The notes below the pieces were generated by a model that did no database searches, was not told where the DNA came from, and saw only the letters and a list, made by a program, of their open reading frames with translations. The translations under genes and the position numbers were made by a program. Below, piece after piece: positions 1 to 11,178 of a stretch of 64,000 nt of DNA. The DNA is from Takakia lepidozioides (lineage: Eukaryota; Streptophyta; Takakiopsida; Takakiales; Takakiaceae): the NCBI GenBank assembly GCA_030704615.1, contig CM060732.1, positions 5,086,001 to 5,150,000 on the forward strand, written 5' to 3'. Position 1 is the first letter of the stretch. Every line of letters begins with the position of its first letter.

Positions 1-1660
1 AAATAACCGGAGATCAGCCCCAACCCATACGATTTGGCCTGTGGTAGCCGTCATATGTTTGCAAACGGAAATACAAGCAATAAGGGTACTCTTGCATCAA
101 TAAGATCATTAACTCTTGGAAAATTAGGGGCACTAGGGTAGCCTGGGCCGTTGGCCCAAGTGTCAAGTGTCATCTAAGCCCAAGTGCAATCTCCTATGTA
201 TGCAAGCGCGTGACAGTGAATGCTCAATCGGTGCATTCGTCTAGCGAGATGGTACGTTCAATCGGAACTGTAAACGCTCCCAAGGTTGTTTTGCTCTTAG
301 TCGGTTTGTCCTGTTTGCACGCTCAGCGTGAAGTCTGACCAGCTTGGGCTGTGCCATTGTGTGTACTTCGCTTGGATGCAATCCCTGTTTGCACATTGGC
401 AACTGGTACCTGCCAACAAGGATGGTGAAATTAAAAGTTTATAAAGCAGTTACCTCATTACATGTTTCACTGTAGTACAGTTTAATGTAATGTCAACCTT
501 GTAGGGTCTCCCTTGGTGACGCTGCAATGATTACTGAACTTCAAGACTTTCAAAGCCCTTAGTGAGGGCGGTGAAGAGATGAGTATTCTGAGCAGCTTCC
601 TCCTTCCCCTTTTTAAGAACAGAGATATTGGAAGTATTTGGAACTTGCTTTATCGAAAGTTATGTTGTCAATTCTGCAAGTACGAGCTTATGCCGAGAGT
701 CTATTGGAAAAGCTGCATTCTGAGCGCCACGCGATCAACCTTCTTGAGAGGTCGGTTCTTTATAGGCAACTAGCACATGAATCTTCCTCGTCTTTGAAAC
801 CAAGAGAATCTGGTTGCATGACTCTAGCAAGCTTTCGTTTGCCATGCTTTTGTTTTAGGGGTTCAGAGGCAATCGACTCCATTTGAGATGAATGTTTGAT
901 GGAGAGCATGCTCCCTTGGTAATGCTGCAATGATGACTAAGGAAGCTTTTGGAGCCCTTTAAGAGGGCGGTGAAGAAATAATGGGTTTTTTGAGCAGCTA
1001 CCTCCATACTCTTTTTGCAACGCAGATGAGCATGTACGTTGGAACCACTTGGACGTCAGGTTAGGCTAGGTCGTTGAATGGCTGCAATGATGAGCTTGTG
1101 GTTCACGAACATGATTCTAAGTCAATCTAAAGACAATGAGAATTGTTACATTCTGAGCAGCCGGGAGTGATGGTTGGCTGAATGAGGCTTACCAAAGAGC
1201 ATGTGAAAGCGCGGCCTAATCCGTCGATTAGGCAACACTAGAGCATGCTGTGTGACAGAGGGGGATGCGAGGAAGAGCGTCGCTGTGGGCGAGGGTATGG
1301 TGGAGTGACGCTTCTGACGTTGTATCTCTCTTCAGTGCTTGGCTTGGCATGAGCTTGTGTGTGGTGTGGATCTTTTGATTGCGTTTGCAGATGTCAGTTT
1401 TTTATGCTGCTTCCTGTCTGTTTGGATTCCTTGTTGCGGTTTAGGTGTCATAAACCTTAAGCTATTTTAGACCTCGCACCACCTCGCACTTCTGGAGGTG
1501 GTGTAGTGGTGATTGCCTTCTTCGCATCCAAACCACCAAATCCTTTGGCGAGGGAAGACGCTACTGGAGAAGTTCAAAGAAAGAAGAATTGTCCCCATGC
1601 AAAACTAGATCCGCTGATCGCTGCAGAAGCACTCTTACAAAGAGAAGGAACCAGGACTCT
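1..1660. other. No gene recognised; contains a diverged direct duplication
   Basis: I see no coding region that I can support here. Two stretches of roughly 90-100 bases, starting at 511 and 914, are similar. Each starts CCTTGGT, passes through GCTGCAATGAT and continues through GAGGGCGGTGAAGA to a block containing TGAGCAGC. Positions about 126-200 resemble 26,845-27,020 (GGCCCAAG, TGTCATCTAAG, CCAAGTGCAATC), so part of the segment is a dispersed repeat. Confidence 0.4.
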
Positions 1661-1661
1661 T

Positions 1662-2312
1662 TTAGAGAGGGGAAGCACCCCACATGAAATTTCGCATCGT
1701 GGTTTTGATTCTACCCAGCAAATTAGAGCCCGGGGACCACACAGATGAAAACCAAATACAAGCTAGCAAGATTTGATTGAGAACCAGCGCAAAACCTGCT
1801 AAGGACAGCATGACCGAACTCCAAAAGGCCAGCTTGGTGCGGAGCTTCAGGAGATTTGGTTCAAACCTTTGTTCTTCAGAGAGCCCGATACCAACTTGAG
1901 AGTGTGCGCCGAACCTGGCGAGAGCCATCTGAGGCCCAGATCGTGTCCCCAGGGCGGCCCATGCTGCCTTGAAGCATTGGGAGGCAGCTCCGTGAGGAGC
2001 CCCACCGATTTGCTCCAATTGACCCTTAGCCCATAGGGTCAATTTAGCCCTAGTGATGTTGGAGGAATCTTCATTGCTCAATATAAGCATGGCATTGTCC
2101 GCATACATGGATATTTTAAAGGAAGGCCCCTGCAACACCTTCAGACCCACAATATCTTGTCTAGAGCTAAGGAAGTGCCTAAGGGCATCAGCTGCTATGA
2201 GGAAGAGGTAAGGGGCCAAGGGGCATCCTTGTCTTACTGACATGTGAAGGGCGAAGGATTTGGAAATGGCACCATTAACGGTCACTTTACTGGACGCGGA
2301 GCTGAGAAGCAA
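1662..2312 (-). pseudogene. LINE (non-LTR) reverse transcriptase fragment
   Basis: This 216-codon open stretch reads as the palm region of a plant L1-like reverse transcriptase. The motif SVRQGCPLAPYLF is followed about 60 residues later by the catalytic box, here YADN where active enzymes have YADD. That change, together with the missing endonuclease and fingers, makes it a dead fragment. The downstream part (KTTMRNFMWG) fits the region that follows the palm in plant LINEs. No 5' end, poly-A tail or target-site duplication could be defined around it. Other LINE parts lie at 25.8-26.8 kb and 27.2-27.4 kb, but nothing shows that they come from the same family. Confidence 0.8.
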
Positions 2313-2758
2313 CTGTACCTATCTAGAGAAAGATTCAGGCCAGCGTAGCTACGGCGTGAGCCCAGCCCCGTGAGCGTGGGAGCTGAGCTCACGTTGTAGC
2401 TGCAAAGCATGAGCTGAGCTCACGCTTCAGGGAAGCGTGAGCGGCACAAATCTGCTGGAGAAGCAGGTCCTATAGGCGAGGATTGCAGGAAGAGGGCCTA
2501 TTACCGTGGACAAAACAAAGGGGGCACCGTGCACCATGTCTGCAATGCCTGCACAAAAAGAGGAATATGAAAATATGGCAGATTTGAGCTCAGAATGATT
2601 GACACACTTTATTTCAATTCACAGATAGACGCTTACACTGAATGGCATGTGCATTTGCCCTGGTTCCGCGAACGAAATGTATGTGTTTGTCCTAAATGCA
2701 AAGTCTTTACACGGTAACCTAGAAACCAGCATGGGAAGCGGGCATGGCTCGTATGTAT

Positions 2759-3434
2759 TCAAAGAGAATTTGGCGGAGCCCTACGTGAGGTGTCCCGCTG
2801 TAGAAGGGTGATTACTTCTCCGTAGCCTAGTGTGGCTTGGTGAATGAATTGGTCTCTCTTACCGTCGCAGCACATAATTACAAAGTATATGTAATATTGA
2901 TGCTTGCAGGGGACCCACTTCCCTCTCATGCCGAGAGCGCCCTCACGCATCGTTACAAAATCCGGACAAGTGCACGTAGGGAAATTCCCCACGGTAATCT
3001 GATATTCTTTGCCATGAAGAACTGAGCCAATAGACAGCACTGTGTAAATCCGTCCATACCCCGGGGTAGGGACTTCGGTGATACGAGTCACCCGAACCTG
3101 CAAAATTTTAGCCGATTCCATCTTGCATTCGTGATCTGCACCCGAAGCGACACGGCGCACTGTTTTTCCATCTCTTTTTGTTGGGTGGGAGTTGGCACCG
3201 GGTGGAGCCATTGCTGGAGCATGTGGCACATCTGTGCCAACAGTGCATGAGGGCACCACCCGGGACTGTGCAAGACAGAACCCTCCCTCCTCCAGCATGT
3301 TTATCTCGGTTGATGACAGCGACGTCCCAAGTTTCACAAGCCAAATTGCGAGGGGAGGGGGCTTCATTATCACCGAAGGACGAACTGTTCCCTTGACGCA
3401 TCGTGCCATATCGTCTGGTCATTTGACTCCCCAC
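2759..3434 (-). pseudogene. SWIM zinc-finger C-terminus of MULE transposase gene (copy 1)
   Basis: This is the 3' part of the MULE-type gene that continues to about 6.4 kb. The translated stretch holds a SWIM finger: FPTCTCPDF, then about 16 residues later WVPCKHQYY, giving the C-x-C ... C-x-H ligand set. A short tail ending in GEVITLLQ follows. In MULE transposases this finger lies C-terminal to the DDE core and is taken to bind nucleic acid. The region between this stretch and the core (3,435-3,501) is not open in one frame, so an intron or a frameshift is needed. No terminal inverted repeats were found for the element. Confidence 0.75.
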
Positions 3435-3501
3435 TATGATAAGGTCGGAACAACCGTGTGAATGTTGGAGCTGGAGTTCCTCTGGAGCCTTTGCATATTT
3501 T

Positions 3502-5230
3502 TTATTTGCATTTCTTGAAAGAAGGGGTCCGAATTGCCATGCAAGCCACTCTAGATCCTGGTGGGGTGCGTTCTATATGCCACTCACTATCAATGCAATC
3601 AGATTCATGCACCATGGCCACCACCTCCTCCAATGGGATTCCTGCTGCTGTGCTTGCATGATCTGCACCTGCTCCACTGGAGGAGGACCCACCTGGGAAG
3701 GGGCGGGCACACGACTTAGTCTGCACTGGAGACACCCTTGGTACAGAGAAATTGACCCTGTCCGGCCGATGGGAATCTCCATCCGACCCTGGAGGAGTGT
3801 TCAATATCCTTTTGCATGATCCAAATCTTTCCTCGCCTTCCAAATGGGGGAGCCTGGATTGCAAAGGGGAGCCTTCAGTGCACCTGTTCAGAGCTCTGGC
3901 CATCTTCGATGGGTCTCCAGACCTACTCGCAGCCCTTAGCATCAACAAAGTTGTATCAGGGCCCTTGCCTCCGCCCCGTCCCATCAGAAAATTGCGGTAC
4001 TTGGTTTGTTGTGTAAGTGCCCGCACCATGTCATCAGCAGTGGCCACATACAAGTCACGTCCTGCTTTGGTAGACTGCTGCATCCAGGCGTTGTGAACAG
4101 TCTCCGCCAAATTACAGGATGGTATGTCGGCCAAGTCCTCCAAGGACATGTCCTGCAGGAGGCATTGCATGGAAATGTGAGGAACGAAAGGAAATGGAAG
4201 ACGTTCTGCGAGTGACAATCCAACAACCCCAAATGAAAAGACATGGTGCAAAGTGAAATTTGTATTTCTGGGATTGAAGAGGCTTACCGTCGTCATGAAA
4301 GCTCCCCACTGTCTGTACCTGAAGTGCCAAAAAACCAACCAGTCATCCAACTCCTTCAGGTGGATACCAGTAGCAGCACCAGAGGAGAACCACCAAGCCC
4401 GGATTGCTTGGTAAGTGCTCTCAGCTTCTCCCATTGAGGTGACATTTTTGTACTTGAGGCAGAGCCTTCTGTGCTCCAACTGAAGGTCAGGGCGAATGCA
4501 GCGCTTTGTATGACGTGCCAGAGATTGACTCCAATGGAAGAGGCATGTGCGCTCCTTATTTTCCATTGGGACCTTAGGATCCCCCAAACCAAACACGCGC
4601 CGCACTGCATTGAAATTTGCCTGTGCACTATCAGCCATGAAGCCCGCAAAATTTGTGTTCTGTATTCCATTGCGCTGCATGACGGCCAGGAGCGAATTCC
4701 ACATGAGCATCTGGGATTCAGTGTCCTCCGACTGCATATCACACATTGTTATAGAGAGCACACGTTGGTACGCTAGATCGTACACATGGCACGCCATGGT
4801 TGTCCAACCCTTCACCCGTTTGCAGTGATCAAACATTAACCAACATTTTGCCAAATCTCCTCCAGGTTGCATTCGGCGGACAATGCTCGCACCACTGCCT
4901 TCGCCCACTGTGGACATCTTAAACAAATACACCTTGGACGAGCCCTGGCCAGGGAAGATACTATTTTGAATGAATTCATAGCGACTCCTCGTTTGAGGTC
5001 CATAATGTTGTCCATGAATCCAGCAGTGCATGTGCCCATTTTGCCCATTTTAAGTGCATTCACTGGTTTCGAATATTGGGAGAGCTCAAACTACGAAAGA
5101 ACGATAGAAATATGTCCATCACTGCCTCAAGACAAATCTGATCCAGCATTAGTTGTGTCGCATCCCCTTCACCCAGTATGTGTTTTTCCAGGAATGCCTT
5201 GCTAGCTGCAAGCGCTATAGCAGAAGGTGT
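3502..5230 (-). pseudogene. MULE-type transposase core (copy 1)
   Basis: An open stretch of 509 codons (3,502-5,031) carries the transposase core. Landmarks are KCWLMFDHCKRVKGW, then HVYD, then FMADSAQANFNAVRRVFG and the block ERTCLFHWSQSLARH. The second copy at 30.2-31.4 kb shares this layout (WVMFDHIKR, MADNAQANWAAVRRVYG), so this is a family. Further N-terminal sequence (KAFLEKHILGEG, SSPNIRN) lies at 5,060-5,230 in another frame, so at least one frameshift breaks the gene. A GTAAGC donor at 4,287 and a CGCAG acceptor ending at 4,206 could bound an 82-base intron, but removing it breaks the frame, while reading straight through adds 27 residues. The C-terminal linker is rich in Ser, Pro and Arg. 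Confidence 0.8.
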
Positions 5231-5599
5231 TGCACAAGGGGCATTGTGGAACTCCTACTTCAGCATATTTCTAGCGATCTCCACGCTATCCTGCAACTCC
5301 TTTGGACACATGGACACAGATGCTCGTTTTGTACCCCATATGAATGCAGGCACGAGTCATTGTTTTGCATCGGTGTGCGCCACCTAGTACATACGAGCGT
5401 GGCACACAGAAACACAAGACGGGGAAAGTTTGCAGAACCTCAGCACACTATTGGTCTTGGGAGGGGCAAGCCCTGGGGTTGAAAGGATTCAGGGGCACAC
5501 CTTCCCACTCACTTTTGTTGGTTCCCCCCTTTAGCGCTGTTTCTCAGGCTGAGGGCAAGAAATATCACCCACTTACAATGCCCAACGCAGACCGACCTC

Positions 5600-6422
5600 G
5601 AAATTTCAATCCATGTCATTGTGGACATTCGACGGTTTTGTCCGGCACCAAGGGTGTCCGTCATGTTTCTTGTCCATGCCCTGCAGAAGCCCAGATAGTC
5701 CAAGAAGAAAACATGGGAGGGTTGAGCTCAACACACATTTAGATGGCCCATAATCAAATCGCTGGCACGATTGTAACCCGTTTGCAAACGACCCCCCCAG
5801 GGACTCCCAATCACAAAAACGCAGCTGCTCTTGCACCCCACGGATCCCTGCGAGGGCTTTCAATTTCGAATGATCACTCGTATAGCTCCTGCCTAACTTG
5901 TCATGTCATCCAAGAATGGAGTCTGCATTGGCGGAGGAATTTCACCTAAACATCCTCCTGAGGACGAGTCTGAAAGAGTGTCCAAGATAGTGTAGTGGAT
6001 GTTGCTCTAAATCTTGTGTTCACTAGTTTCATGAACTGTCAGCGTAACTACTGATCCTGTATGTCTTCTCTCCTTCCAATTTGCCCGGACGCTGCTCCCC
6101 ACTCCTTCCACACTCGCCAGCCCTCGTTTCCCCCAGGTGCCCAGAATCCAAATTCCCATCCTCGTCCTACACCTCTTTTTGAACAAGCAGAGAACCCAAT
6201 TCCAGAGGGAACACTGTAACCAGCTCATCCTCATGAACAACTGCAAACCCATCGTCATCTACAGTGGCAGTCAGTGGAAGACTACCTGCATTGGAATGAA
6301 ATCGAGCGAGTCTATCTCGCTCCCTGGACATGTTTTCGTACATTGACAGAAAGTTGCGATTCACAGAGGAATCCCCGAACTGATAGCCCGTAATTCTCGT
6401 AAGGGGATCCACCCCAAACAAA
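5600..6422 (-). pseudogene. N-terminal exons of MULE transposase gene (copy 1)
   Basis: Two protein-like blocks lie upstream of the transposase core on the same strand. The exon 6,173-6,422 follows an acceptor (TTACCTCAG) and reads LFGVDPLTRITGYQFGDSS, later FHSNAGSLPLTATVDDDGFA, ending at a GT donor. The second block, about 5,600-5,860, reads ESLGGSFANGLQSCQRFDYG and then GLLQGMDKKHDGHPWCRTKP. The order and spacing fit the N-terminal part of the same large MULE protein. I cannot name a domain in them. The splice joins between these blocks and the core were not resolved. Confidence 0.5.
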
Positions 6423-7145
6423 CTGAGGTAAAAAAAGGTAACACTGACCCAAAGACTACGGGCGATGCATGCAAAGGATGTAGGAATGACATGCACCGAA
6501 CTTTGCAGACAGCCACACTGAGAGACACCAACCAGAAAAACTGTTTTCTAAGACAAGAAGCCACAAGAAGTCGTGCTGTATTTGGATGAAAAACAAACCC
6601 TGAACATGACATAAAATCATCCATTATGGAAAGACGGCAACAACCCTGGAGAGCAGTAAAGAGGAAGACCCCGAATCTAATGAGGTTGTGTTGTGCCAGA
6701 AGAGCACAGCACAAACACTGACACTTCGGGAGACACCTCGCATGAGTGTGTGCAACACATGACCATTGTCGACACAACCCTTTATACCGAATGACCCCAT
6801 TGCGACGGTGACGGCGAAATGCAAACCGTAGGGTAGGCAGTACAACACACATGGACGCATTTGTAAAGCATAACAATTATTGCGAATCTGCAAGTACTGC
6901 TCGAAATCGAACTAGCATTAGATTTTTACGGCACTTCCGAATTTCAAAGAATGCAAGAAGGCTGCCATGTATTGGCAGGCGACGAAGTACATCTGACATA
7001 TATCACAAGTACATGCAACGGATCTACTTTTTTTCCACCACTTTATTTCTTAGATAATACAAAGACGCCGAAATGGATGAATTCCGTTCGCACACAATGA
7101 TGACACCCGCATCCAAATACGGTTAACAATGTCCAATTTTTACTT

Positions 7146-7597
7146 TTGTTACATGCCATAGCAATGCTTGTTGCAAACGTCACACTGAAGAGCTCCAGAG
7201 GCAGCGTGGGGAGCCCTTGTTTCCAACGGAGGAGGAAGAGAAGGAAGACGTTATACTTCACGAGCACTAGGGACAGGAATAGAGCCAGATATAGAATGAG
7301 GATGGAAAGAGTAGACGAAGAGGAAAAGGAGGAAGAAGAGGGCAAAGAGGAAAGTCTAGCGATGGAAGAGCAGGAATCTGGAGAAGAACAGCAGCCCGCC
7401 ATACTTCCAAGAACATGTGAGGAGGAGACTGAATCTGAGGGAGAGACGGACACCGAAGATGATATTGATGCTGGCCTCAGGAAGAATCAGATAGTGGAAA
7501 AGAGGATGGGGGAGATGCTCTAGAACATGCTCGGCGTAGAGAGCAGTCCGAAGCGCAAAGGGTCTCCGGCGATTGGGGAGTCTTTTGGAGCAGCAAA
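7146..7597 (+). pseudogene. Acidic then basic open stretch interrupted by TAG; possible first exon of the ParB-methyltransferase gene
   Basis: An open frame ends at a TAG (7,521-7,523). It has a basic start (RRRKRRKT), then a very acidic middle (EEEKEEEEGKEE, EEETESEGETDTEDD). The same frame continues after the TAG with SSPKRKGSPAIGESFGAAKK and meets a possible splice donor (AAAAAG|GTATAA) just before the palindromic satellite starts. The next plus-strand exon is at 11,173. So this could be the first coding exon of the ParB-methyltransferase gene, with the satellite inside the first intron. The stop codon would then be a null allele, a recoded codon or an exon end. It could equally be unrelated low-complexity DNA. 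Confidence 0.3.
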
Positions 7598-7663
7598 AAA
7601 AAAGGTATAATGTTTGAGACCAACCTTTGTGCTTCATTGGTGATGTGAACCCCAGTTGTGCTT

Positions 7664-8121
7664 GTATTTTAAATGGGGGGCTCAAACAGTGTGCGGTGCC
7701 GCACACTGTTTGAGCTTCCAATTCGGGGTGGATTCAATCTGCCATAGTGGCCCTATGTGGCCGTTTTGAACATGAAAAAACAAGCAAAATGGGGGGCTCA
7801 AACAGTGTGCGGTGCCGCACACTGTTTGAGCTTCCAATTCGGGGTGGATTCAACCTGCCATAGTGGCCCTATGTGGCCGTTTTGAACATCAAAAAACAAG
7901 CAAAATGGGGGGCTCAAACAGTGTGCGGTGCCACACACTGTTTGAGCTTCCAATTCGGTGTGGATTGAACCTGCCATAGTGGTCCTATGTGGCCGTTTTG
8001 CACATCAAAAAACAAGCAAAATGGGGGGCTCAAACAGTGTGCGTTGCCGCACACTGTTTGAGCTTCCAATTCGGGGTGGATTCAACCTGCCAAAGATGCC
8101 GTGTATAGGCGGTTTTCATAT
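7664..8121 (+). repeat. Palindromic satellite, left array (4 units, about 116 bp each)
   Basis: Four tandem units have 36-bp palindromes at 7,680, 7,796, 7,912 and 8,028, a constant 116-bp step. Each palindrome reads CTCAAACAGTGTGCGG, then the mirror half ending CACTGTTTGAG. The spacer holds a CAATTCGGGGTGGATTCAA-type block, GGCCCTATGTGGCCGTTTTG and AAAAAACAAGCAAAATGGGG. The last unit decays and stops at the small CACTA-type element beginning at 8,122. Unit orientation is opposite to that of the right array (8,967-11,140). Open frames in this stretch are by-products of the repeat. Confidence 0.95.
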
Positions 8122-8966
8122 CACTACAACAGATCGCGGTAGTTATGACTGCCAAACCATGGTAGTCATGGTTTTCATGACTTTGACCATGACTGCACCA
8201 TGTTTTTATATGAAATTGACCTCCCGCAGTCGTTCATACGACTGTAGTCATATGAACGACTATCTAAATAGTCGTCTGTATGACTACATGGCTCTGGAAT
8301 GGGCGGAAGGCTGGTCAACGGCAATTGACCAGATTTAGCTCACCATTCATAGTCATTTCCATGACTACAGTGTACATGGATGAGGTTACATAGTCATGAT
8401 GACTACTGGGGATTTTGTAATTTGGTGTGTATAATACAATTAAAACACCATATGATCATATGAATGACTAATGGGTGTATTGGTTAACAAGTAGTGAACT
8501 ATAATTCTTACAGTAAAGAGGTTGCAGGTTCAAACTCCTCTAAGTATCAAATGGATAAGATGGCCCTAGGGTTAGTAGGTGAGCTAGGGATAGCACGTGG
8601 TGCCCTAGATGGACTGCCACGTGGTTTTTTCATTATTATAAAATGCATTATGCCACGTGGCACAATGCGGTGCGACGCGGCGTTTGACATATGTTTTCAT
8701 TTTCTTAGTTTTTTTAATTTAATTTAATTTTTTAAATCAATTGCGCCTCACCACGTGGCGCGGCGGCGACGGCTACAGTATGGTATATATGACTGCAGTG
8801 AGAGATATCACTTGGTTCATATGACTGTAGTCATCCGGACCGTACCATCCTGTACTCATTGTATTGACTTGGTTTGCACGACTTACAATCATAGAAGTCA
8901 TATGTACCGTTTATGACTGCAGAATAGTTATATATACAGTTATAAATACCGCGATCTGTTGTAGTG
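8122..8966. mobile_element. Small non-autonomous CACTA-type element (MITE-like)
   Basis: The left end starts CACTACAACAGATCGCGGTA and the right end is its inverse (TACCGCGATCTGTTGTAGTG), so the terminal inverted repeats match over 20 bases. Flanking triplets are TAT and AAT, a poor match for a 3-bp target duplication. The interior is full of short ATGACT/AGTCAT motifs near the ends, like those inside the 8.8-kb CACTA element at 52.4-61.2 kb, whose TIR also starts CACTACAA-AGAT. It codes for no recognisable protein. The core includes an AT-rich stretch (8,700-8,740) and several CACGTGG boxes. The related ends suggest that the large element's transposase family could have moved it; that is inference. 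Confidence 0.85.
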
Positions 8967-11140
8967 AATTATATGCTTGTTTTTTTATGTTCAAAACGGC
9001 CACATAGGGCCACAGGTTCAATCCACCCCGAATTGGAAGCTCAAACAGTGTGCGGCACCGCACACTGTTTGAGCCCCCCATTTTGCTTGTTTTTTTATGT
9101 TCAAAACGGCCACATACGGCCACTATGGCAGGTTCAATCCACCTCAAATTGGAAGCTCAAACAGTATGCGGCACCTCACACTATTTGAGCCCCCCATTTT
9201 GCTTGTTTTTTCATGTTCAAAACGGCCACATATGGCCACTATGGCAGGTTCAATCCACCCCGAATTGGCAGCTCAAACAGTGTGCGTCAACGCACACTGT
9301 TTGAGCCCCCCTTGTGCCTTGTTTTTTGGTGTGGAAATGGTGCACACAGGGGCCTCTCTATCTGGTTCAATCCACCCCTAATTCAAAGCTCAAACGGTGT
9401 GCGCCAACGCACACTGTTCGAGCCCCCCTTCTCACTGTTTTTTTCATAATAAAATCGTCCAGACAGGGTATCTCTATGAGGTTCAATCAACAATTTCCTG
9501 GCATCTCCAACAGTGTGCGTCAACGCACACTGTTTGAGCCCACCTTGTCATTGTTTTTTTCATTTGAAAATCGGCCACTTAGGGCATCTCTTTGAGGTTC
9601 AATGCACACTTACCTGGCAGCTCAAACAGTGTGCTTCAACGCACACTGTTTGAGCCCACCTTGTCATTGTTTTTTCATTTGAAAATTGGCCACATAGGGC
9701 ATCTCTTTGAGGTTCAATGCACACTTACCTGGCAGCTCAAACAGTGTGCTTCAACGCACACTGTTTGAGCCCACCTTGTCATTGTTTTTTTCATGTGAAA
9801 ATCGGCCACATAGGGCCAGTCTTGCAGGTTCAATGCACACTTACCTGGTAGCTCAAACAGTGTGCGTCAACGCACACTGTTTGAGCCCACCTTGTCATTG
9901 TTTTTTTCATGTGAAAATCGGCCACATAGGGCCAATCTTGCAGGTTCAATGCACACTTACCTGGCAACTCAAACAGTGTGCGTCAACGCACACTGTTTGA
10001 GCCCACCTTGTCATTGTTTTTTTCATGTGAAAATCGGCCACATAGGGCCACTCAGGTAGGTTCAATCCACCCCGAATTGGAAGCTCAAACAGTGTGCGCC
10101 AACGCACACTGTTTGAGCCCCCCTTCTCATTGTTTTCTTCATAATAAAATCCTCCAGACAGGGTAACTCTGTGAGGTTCAATCCACACTAACCTGGCAGC
10201 TCAAACAATGTGCGTCAACGCACACTGTTTGAGCCCCCCTTGTAATTGTTTCTTGAATGTGAAAATCGTGCACACAGTGGCCTCTCTCTAAGGTTCATTC
10301 CACCCCTTTTTGGAAGCTCAAACAGTGTGTGGCATTGCACACTGTTTGAGCCCACACTTGACATTATTTTTTCATTTTAGAATCGACCACAAAGGTCATC
10401 TCTGTTAGGTTCAATTCACACTTACATGGTAGCCCAAAGAGTATGTGTCAACGCACACTGTTTGAGCCCCCTGATTTGCTTGTTTTTTGACATGAAAATT
10501 GTGCACCTAGGGCCAGTCTGGCAGGTTGAATCCACCCCAAAATGGAAGCTCAAATAATTTGCGGCAACGCACACTGTTTGAGCCCCCTTCACTGACTTTT
10601 CTTTTATTTCAAAATCGGCCACTCATAGCCACTATGCCATGTTAAAATCACCCCTTGTTGCAAGCTCAAACAGTGTGCGGCAACGCACACTGTTTGAGCC
10701 CCCTTGTCTGCTTGTTTTTTGTTGTGAAAATCGGGCACCTAGGGCCACTCTGGCAGGTTGAAACGAACCCTTATTGGAAGCTCAAACAGTGTGCGGCAAC
10801 GCACACTGTTTGAGCCCCCTCTCTGCTTGTTTTTCTATGTGAAATTGGGCCAAACAGGGCCAGTATGCATGCTCAAAACACCCATAGTTGGTAGCACAAA
10901 GAGTGTGCGGCAACGCACACTGTTTGTGCCCCCTTTTTGGCCCCCTCTCTACCTGTTTTTTTTGTGGAAATGTGCCACATAGGGCCAAATATCATGTTCA
11001 AAACACCACTATTTGGAAGCTGAAACATTGTGCGGCAACGCATAGTATTTTCGGCCCCCACACTGCTTGTTTTCTGATGAGAAATTGGGCCACATAGGGC
11101 CTGTCTGCCATGCTCAAAACACCATCGTTTCATGCCTCTC
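8967..11140 (-). repeat. Palindromic satellite, right array (about 18 units, opposite orientation)
   Basis: About 18 units of 114-126 bp have palindromes starting near 9,039, 9,155, 9,271, 9,388, 9,503, 9,620, 9,735, 9,851, 9,967, 10,083, 10,199, 10,316, 10,432, 10,548, 10,664, 10,780, 10,894 and 11,019. Spacer sequence matches the left array in reverse complement. The first unit keeps the GCGGCACCGC centre. Later units carry GCGTCAACGC, GCGCCAACGC or GCGGCAACGC, while the outer stem GTGTGCG/CGCACAC stays paired. Units decay towards 11.1 kb. The array stops just before the acceptor of the first clear exon of the ParB-methyltransferase gene. Confidence 0.95.
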
Positions 11141-11178
11141 TCTTATATCAATTTGAATGAACAACTCTGCAGGAGAAG

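Noticed and set aside
2330-2480. Short repeats around GAGCTCACG and GTGAGC
   Set aside because: Too short and irregular to define an element or a hairpin of note.
3436-4776. Plus-strand open frames of about 90-127 codons
   Set aside because: They are antisense shadows of the MULE transposase gene, which has recognisable motifs on the minus strand.
8494-8560. Possible tRNA B box (GGTTCAAACTC)
   Set aside because: No matching A box at the right distance and no cloverleaf could be folded; it lies inside a small transposon.
8964-10188. Overlapping open frames of 60-97 codons across the satellite
   Set aside because: They repeat the same words in every unit and in several frames on both strands; they are by-products of a 116-bp repeat without stops.
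7664-11140. Resemblance to a CRISPR array (palindromic repeats with spacers)
   Set aside because: Spacers are the same from unit to unit, the unit is a 116-bp satellite, and the context is a plant nuclear genome.
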